DNA of 64,000 nt from Gibbula magus (taxonomy: Eukaryota; Mollusca; Gastropoda; Trochida; Trochidae), in NCBI GenBank assembly GCA_936450465.1, contig OW388304.1:39461593-39525592 (forward strand), read 5' to 3'. Of the stretch, positions 60,115 to 64,000 are shown piece by piece. Made by a program: the position numbers and the translations under genes. The notes under the pieces are model-generated. The model was given only the letters and a program-made list of their open reading frames with translations. It did not search any database and was not told the DNA's origin. Position 1 is the stretch's first letter, and every line of letters starts with the position of its first letter.

Positions 60115-62550
60115 CAGTATCACAATATGAAGTTAGGATAACAACAGTCAAAGGCAGATTTTGGAAAAGTGTTAAGTAAAAATGATGATTATACTACTTT
60201 AGAAATGAACTTATTTTTACCTATACTTGACGTTTGACTGTCTTGATGATTCAGGATGAAAATATGTAGTCTATGCAAATTTATATAATAAATGATTTAT
60301 CATAAACACAATCTATTAAGTGAAACACCTCTAGTCTGATAGAATACGACGATTTAGCAATATAAATTTGATAAAATATCAAGAATGAATATCATCAACA
60401 TATTGATCTAAAATTGAATTGCAAAATTATGAATTACGTAGACTTAATAAGTAACGAAAGTAAATATAAATACAACTTTATTTAAAGAACACCACTTTAT
60501 CGCTTGCTATGAGGTGTATTTGGAACACCAAATAACTATTCATTACAAAGTATAGTGACTCTTTGGAGATTATGTCTGCAAATAAACCAAATATTTGAAA
60601 AACTAAAACTTCTATCAATGCACCAATTTCGTCAAAAATTACGCAATTTCTCGCAGTTCTAAATTCTTAAGCTCAGAAGGTTAAAATGAAGCAAAAGAGT
60701 CATATTTCCATTTCCTGTAATTATGAAAGAGATTGGGGAGCTTTTTGGATTCGTTCATCATAGATGGGGACTAGAAGTGGAAGGAACAAATAAAGTAGTG
60801 GGCCTTTTAGATCGCAGCTCAAAACGGACGTATCTACTCTAGATCGGAACTAGAAACACGCACTTTAGTTGAATTAATCGAGACAGGGAGATGGCCATGG
60901 AATTAAAATAAGAACATAAAAAAGTCGAGAACAAAGAGAATGCACAGGAAAATTCATTTTTTTTGCAATATCATCAATTTGCACAGAAATTCAGTTCCAA
61001 GTTTGAAACACAATCTCAAAATCTTATTGTTAATCTTCAGTCGTCATCCATGATATGAATCTCTCCAATAATGAAGAAGAAGGAAAAACATTAGTTGACA
61101 TTGTCCGCTTGATCCCAACCATGATGTATTAAAATATGAGATTCAAAATGTTTGGACTTATTAAATCAGGGACATTGAAATACTGAATAGTGCCTGTGGA
61201 AGTCACTTGCTATCAGACCCAGAAGAGAGAACATGACCATTATTTATGCTGACTAGGGAGAACACAACATGACTCCATTTTTCAAGCGTCAAAGGTTGAG
61301 ATTTTGAAGTCATTAGACAATCTGGCGTTACAAATTCGCGTTCTGTCAATGGTATTGTCATTTAAGTTTCTGTCATTAGTCCCATTGGATTTGTAACATT
61401 CAACTTTGGCTTAAGACTTACCGTATTGTCCACCTATTTGCATAGTCATCTATGAGCTTTATGGTAGAATTGAAAAGAAATGTATACTCAAAATAAGTTC
61501 TGTCTTGAACACCCTTAGTTGGGCTTACATATAACTATCTGAGAATTCGGCTGGTAATTTACTCGTAGAAAGAAATAATTTGTAATCTTCCAACAACTTC
61601 TTTTTGATATTGTATTCCTAAATAGAAACTCTGATTGTATTTTTTAAAATTAATTTAAGAATTGGGATGGTAATCGACTCATAGTTACTTATATGTTTTG
61701 TCTCGACTTCGCTAAAAAAAACTTAATTTAAGAGGGATATTCTCATCTATTGTCTTACTAATTGTTATGTCCTTCCCTTTATCCAGGTTCACGTTCATGC
61801 GAAAACAATAGAGGAAAGTATGTCCAATGTATATGCACATTTTCATATTATATTTAGTGACGGTCTTATAAACAAATGGTACAGGGTACTTTTAGATATT
61901 ACATTTGAATATGGCTAATAACACTACTAACTGTCTGAAACAATAGAGTAAATTGTTCCTTTTGTTCAGGTATAGATAACATTTTATAGAACGATTTAAA
62001 ATATTATTTTAAATATCTTAGATTTTATTTCAATAGAGGTTATGTTAAAGGATAAAAAGCTATACCGAATTAGGAATATTTGACTTATCTACTTCAAAGA
62101 TTTAGCAAGAGGCATCATCAAAATCAATGAAAATTTCCTATTAGTATGCAGCATTAAATGCACCCACTTTATCTTCAGAATCACATTACATATTCAGTCT
62201 CACTGAAAGCCAGTAATGCATAAGTCAACAGAGAACTTAATTGCCATGTTTATCCAGGATAACAGTTATTTGTAGAGGTATTGGGAAACAATTCATCAGT
62301 GTTAAGGGTTTTGCATTTGTTCAGTTCAAGAGTATAGGATTAGCACGAGTTTGGAACCCATTCAACACTTGTAGTGTGTGTTGTAAGATATTATCACTTA
62401 CTTGTATAAGTGTGTCTTATGATTGGTATGCTATGTATGTGTGTTGTTATTACCCCCACTGAGAGCTAGTTGTGCATAACTTTGCACGAGTTGAATAAGT
62501 GCGTTTTGCACACTTTCGAGAGTTATACTTGAATTGCGTATAATGTGTAA
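60115..62550. other. AT-rich flank, nothing recognised
   Basis: I see no exon pair, repeat family or RNA gene here. The frame at 62241-62462 has no support. Confidence 0.4.
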
Positions 62551-62552
62551 TT

Positions 62553-62832
62553 GGGTACAGTGGTGTAGTCGTTAGCTTGTTGGCAATCACGCCAGAGTCC
62601 TGGGTTCGAATCCCGGCGGAGACATCACAAACTTTTGACGTGAGTCTCATACTGTGCTGTGTCTTTGTGCAAGGCACTTCATGCACAATGCACTCCAGCT
62701 ATGTAAATGGGCAATGAGCACAGGAAGTACGGAGTTAAGTAGCAGCACCGGAAGTACAATTCCTTCAGAGTAATAAAATGTGTTGCGCTTAGAGCATGCC
62801 AAGCATGGATTCAGCGCAATAGAAATATGCAG
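62553..62832 (+). mobile_element. Second SINE family, copy 2
   Basis: CAGTGGTGTAGTCGTTAGCT, GGTTCGAATCCCGG, GTGCAAGGCACTTCATGCAC and the tail GCGCTTAGAGCATG to AGCGCAATAGAAATATGC. Same family as 59803-60111, opposite orientation. Confidence 0.82.
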
Positions 62833-63362
62833 TTTGTGCATTTTAATTCACTATGCTCGTAAAAATATGCCCTTGCTTTTAGCTTATCTAAATACACATT
62901 GCTACATTATCATTCATGCGAATCCGTATTATTATAATATAGTTTCGTTATTTATTAAATAAGGATCCACTTGTTCACCCGTGTGTGATTGTCTGCATCA
63001 TATGCCTATGTCTCTTTATGTGCAATGTATTTCAAACGGTATACACATTATTTAATTGTTTGTTATAACAATCACTGTTGTACATCCATGAAGGCATATG
63101 TAAATGAAAGCCATATTCTTTGCTACTGTTAACATGTTCGTTTGTATCTACATTGTGTACTTAACTTAATATCATTTTATTTTCAAGGGTATCATGACTG
63201 GCATCATAATTGACATTGCAACATTAAGAGATTAAATAAACCCGTATTGACACACACAGCCTGTTGTGTGCTCTGTTTACATATATTAGACATCTGCGGC
63301 ATACGTGTGCATTGACATACACATCTCGCTGCTTATAATGAACTATAAACGAATTGTTCAAG

Positions 63363-63484
63363 CTCAATATGAAATTTACATATTGCATGGGCACAAAATA
63401 ACCTGTTAATATTAGTGTTATGAGTGTTTAGACTTAATATGAAATTTACATATTACATAGGCACAAAGTAACCTGGAAATATTA
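63363..63484 (+). repeat. Two-unit direct repeat
   Basis: Units of 52 bases at 63363-63414 and 63433-63484, both containing AATATGAAATTTACATATT, GGCACAAA.TAACCTG and AATATTA, separated by 18 bases. Confidence 0.75.
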
Positions 63485-63854
63485 AAAAAGTTTCTCAGTT
63501 TTTCAGACAATATGACCTATATTTTAAAGGAATTAAATAAATAAATTACAAAATGTATGAAATGTACAAAAAAGAGAACAATAAGCCCTTTCAAAATATT
63601 CGTTTTACAATATGTATGTCCCTCGGAATCATTACTTACGGATACTGATTATTTGTGACTTAAATTAAAAATCTCTATCTCGACAGACAGCACTGCACAA
63701 TGTCATGGCAGGGAGTTGTCCAAACTTGACATTCAAAGCGATATATAACGTGACGAAAATATATATTCTTTAATGATAAATGAATGTATTACTGTTTTCA
63801 GTCATTCAAGAAATATGACGTTAATTTATTTAATAAGTAAGTTGATCAAAGGTA

Positions 63855-63891
63855 AAACGTTTCAAATGGACACAAACGTTTCAAATGGACA
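63855..63891 (+). repeat. 18-base direct repeat
   Basis: AAACGTTTCAAATGGACA occurs twice, one base apart. No other features are seen from 62835 to the window end. Confidence 0.8.
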
Positions 63892-64000
63892 TCGCTCTTA
63901 AAATGGTTTTCATAGAATAAAAGTGAAAGTGTATGAAAATTCACTGTCCAGGGTGCTTGTTAAATTTCAAGACATTGTTTGTGTTTTAATTTATAATACC

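Noticed and set aside
1..64000. CRISPR array, bacterial operon, rRNA, viral genome
   Set aside because: Repeats are long, diverged and not regularly spaced; no such genes are present. The only polymerase genes are non-LTR reverse transcriptase fragments.

Overview
This is an AT-rich, intron- and repeat-dominated stretch of animal nuclear DNA with no long open reading frame except decayed retrotransposon genes. Short interspersed elements with a tRNA-like head and a tail ending in GCGTTAAACC-type sequence plus CACCT repeats, together with a second tRNA-headed SINE family, point to a mollusc, most likely a marine gastropod. I infer this from repeat style only; the species cannot be named. There are no rRNA, true tRNA, CRISPR or bacterial operon features.

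Layout. Bases 1 to about 50430 are a two-level tandem duplication. The large unit is about 18.6 kb and starts at 1, 18640 and 40345. Each large unit is itself two diverged halves, A and B, that align to each other in the same order. The order is A1 (1-9840), B1 (9841-18639), A2 (18640-31740), B2 (31741-40344), A3 (40345-49582), then a short, more diverged B-like piece, C (49583-50430). Same-type copies are very similar: about 6 differences in 180 bases between A1 and A3 where I counted. A and B share islands rather than continuous identity. Copy-specific changes include a 3' LINE fragment in A2, a small TA-flanked DNA transposon in B1, a SINE fragment at the A2/B2 border, a flipped hairpin loop in A2 and a 28-G tract in A3. 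Two SINE insertions are shared by all three A copies and are older than the last duplications.

Possible genes. The array carries exon-like islands on the + strand: a 147-nt helical ORF bounded by splice-like sites (intact only in A2), a 42-nt AG/GT-bounded exon that can be read as a signal-peptide start, a 74-nt exon-like block at the most conserved island, and a convincing terminal exon in B2 (39089-39449, 119 codons, poly(A) signal 77 bases after the stop) whose B1 partner is frame-shifted. They may be parts of a tandemly duplicated, partly pseudogenised gene. I recognise no protein family, and splice phases do not join all of them into one model.

From 50431 to 64000 the DNA is non-tandem: a jumble of inverted and direct SINE pieces at the array edge, two copies of a long-TIR MITE, one more tRNA-headed SINE, a LINE 3' end, a TTAA-flanked mini-element, two elements of another SINE family, and two GC-rich promoter-like modules in inverted orientation. 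I see no supported gene in that flank.
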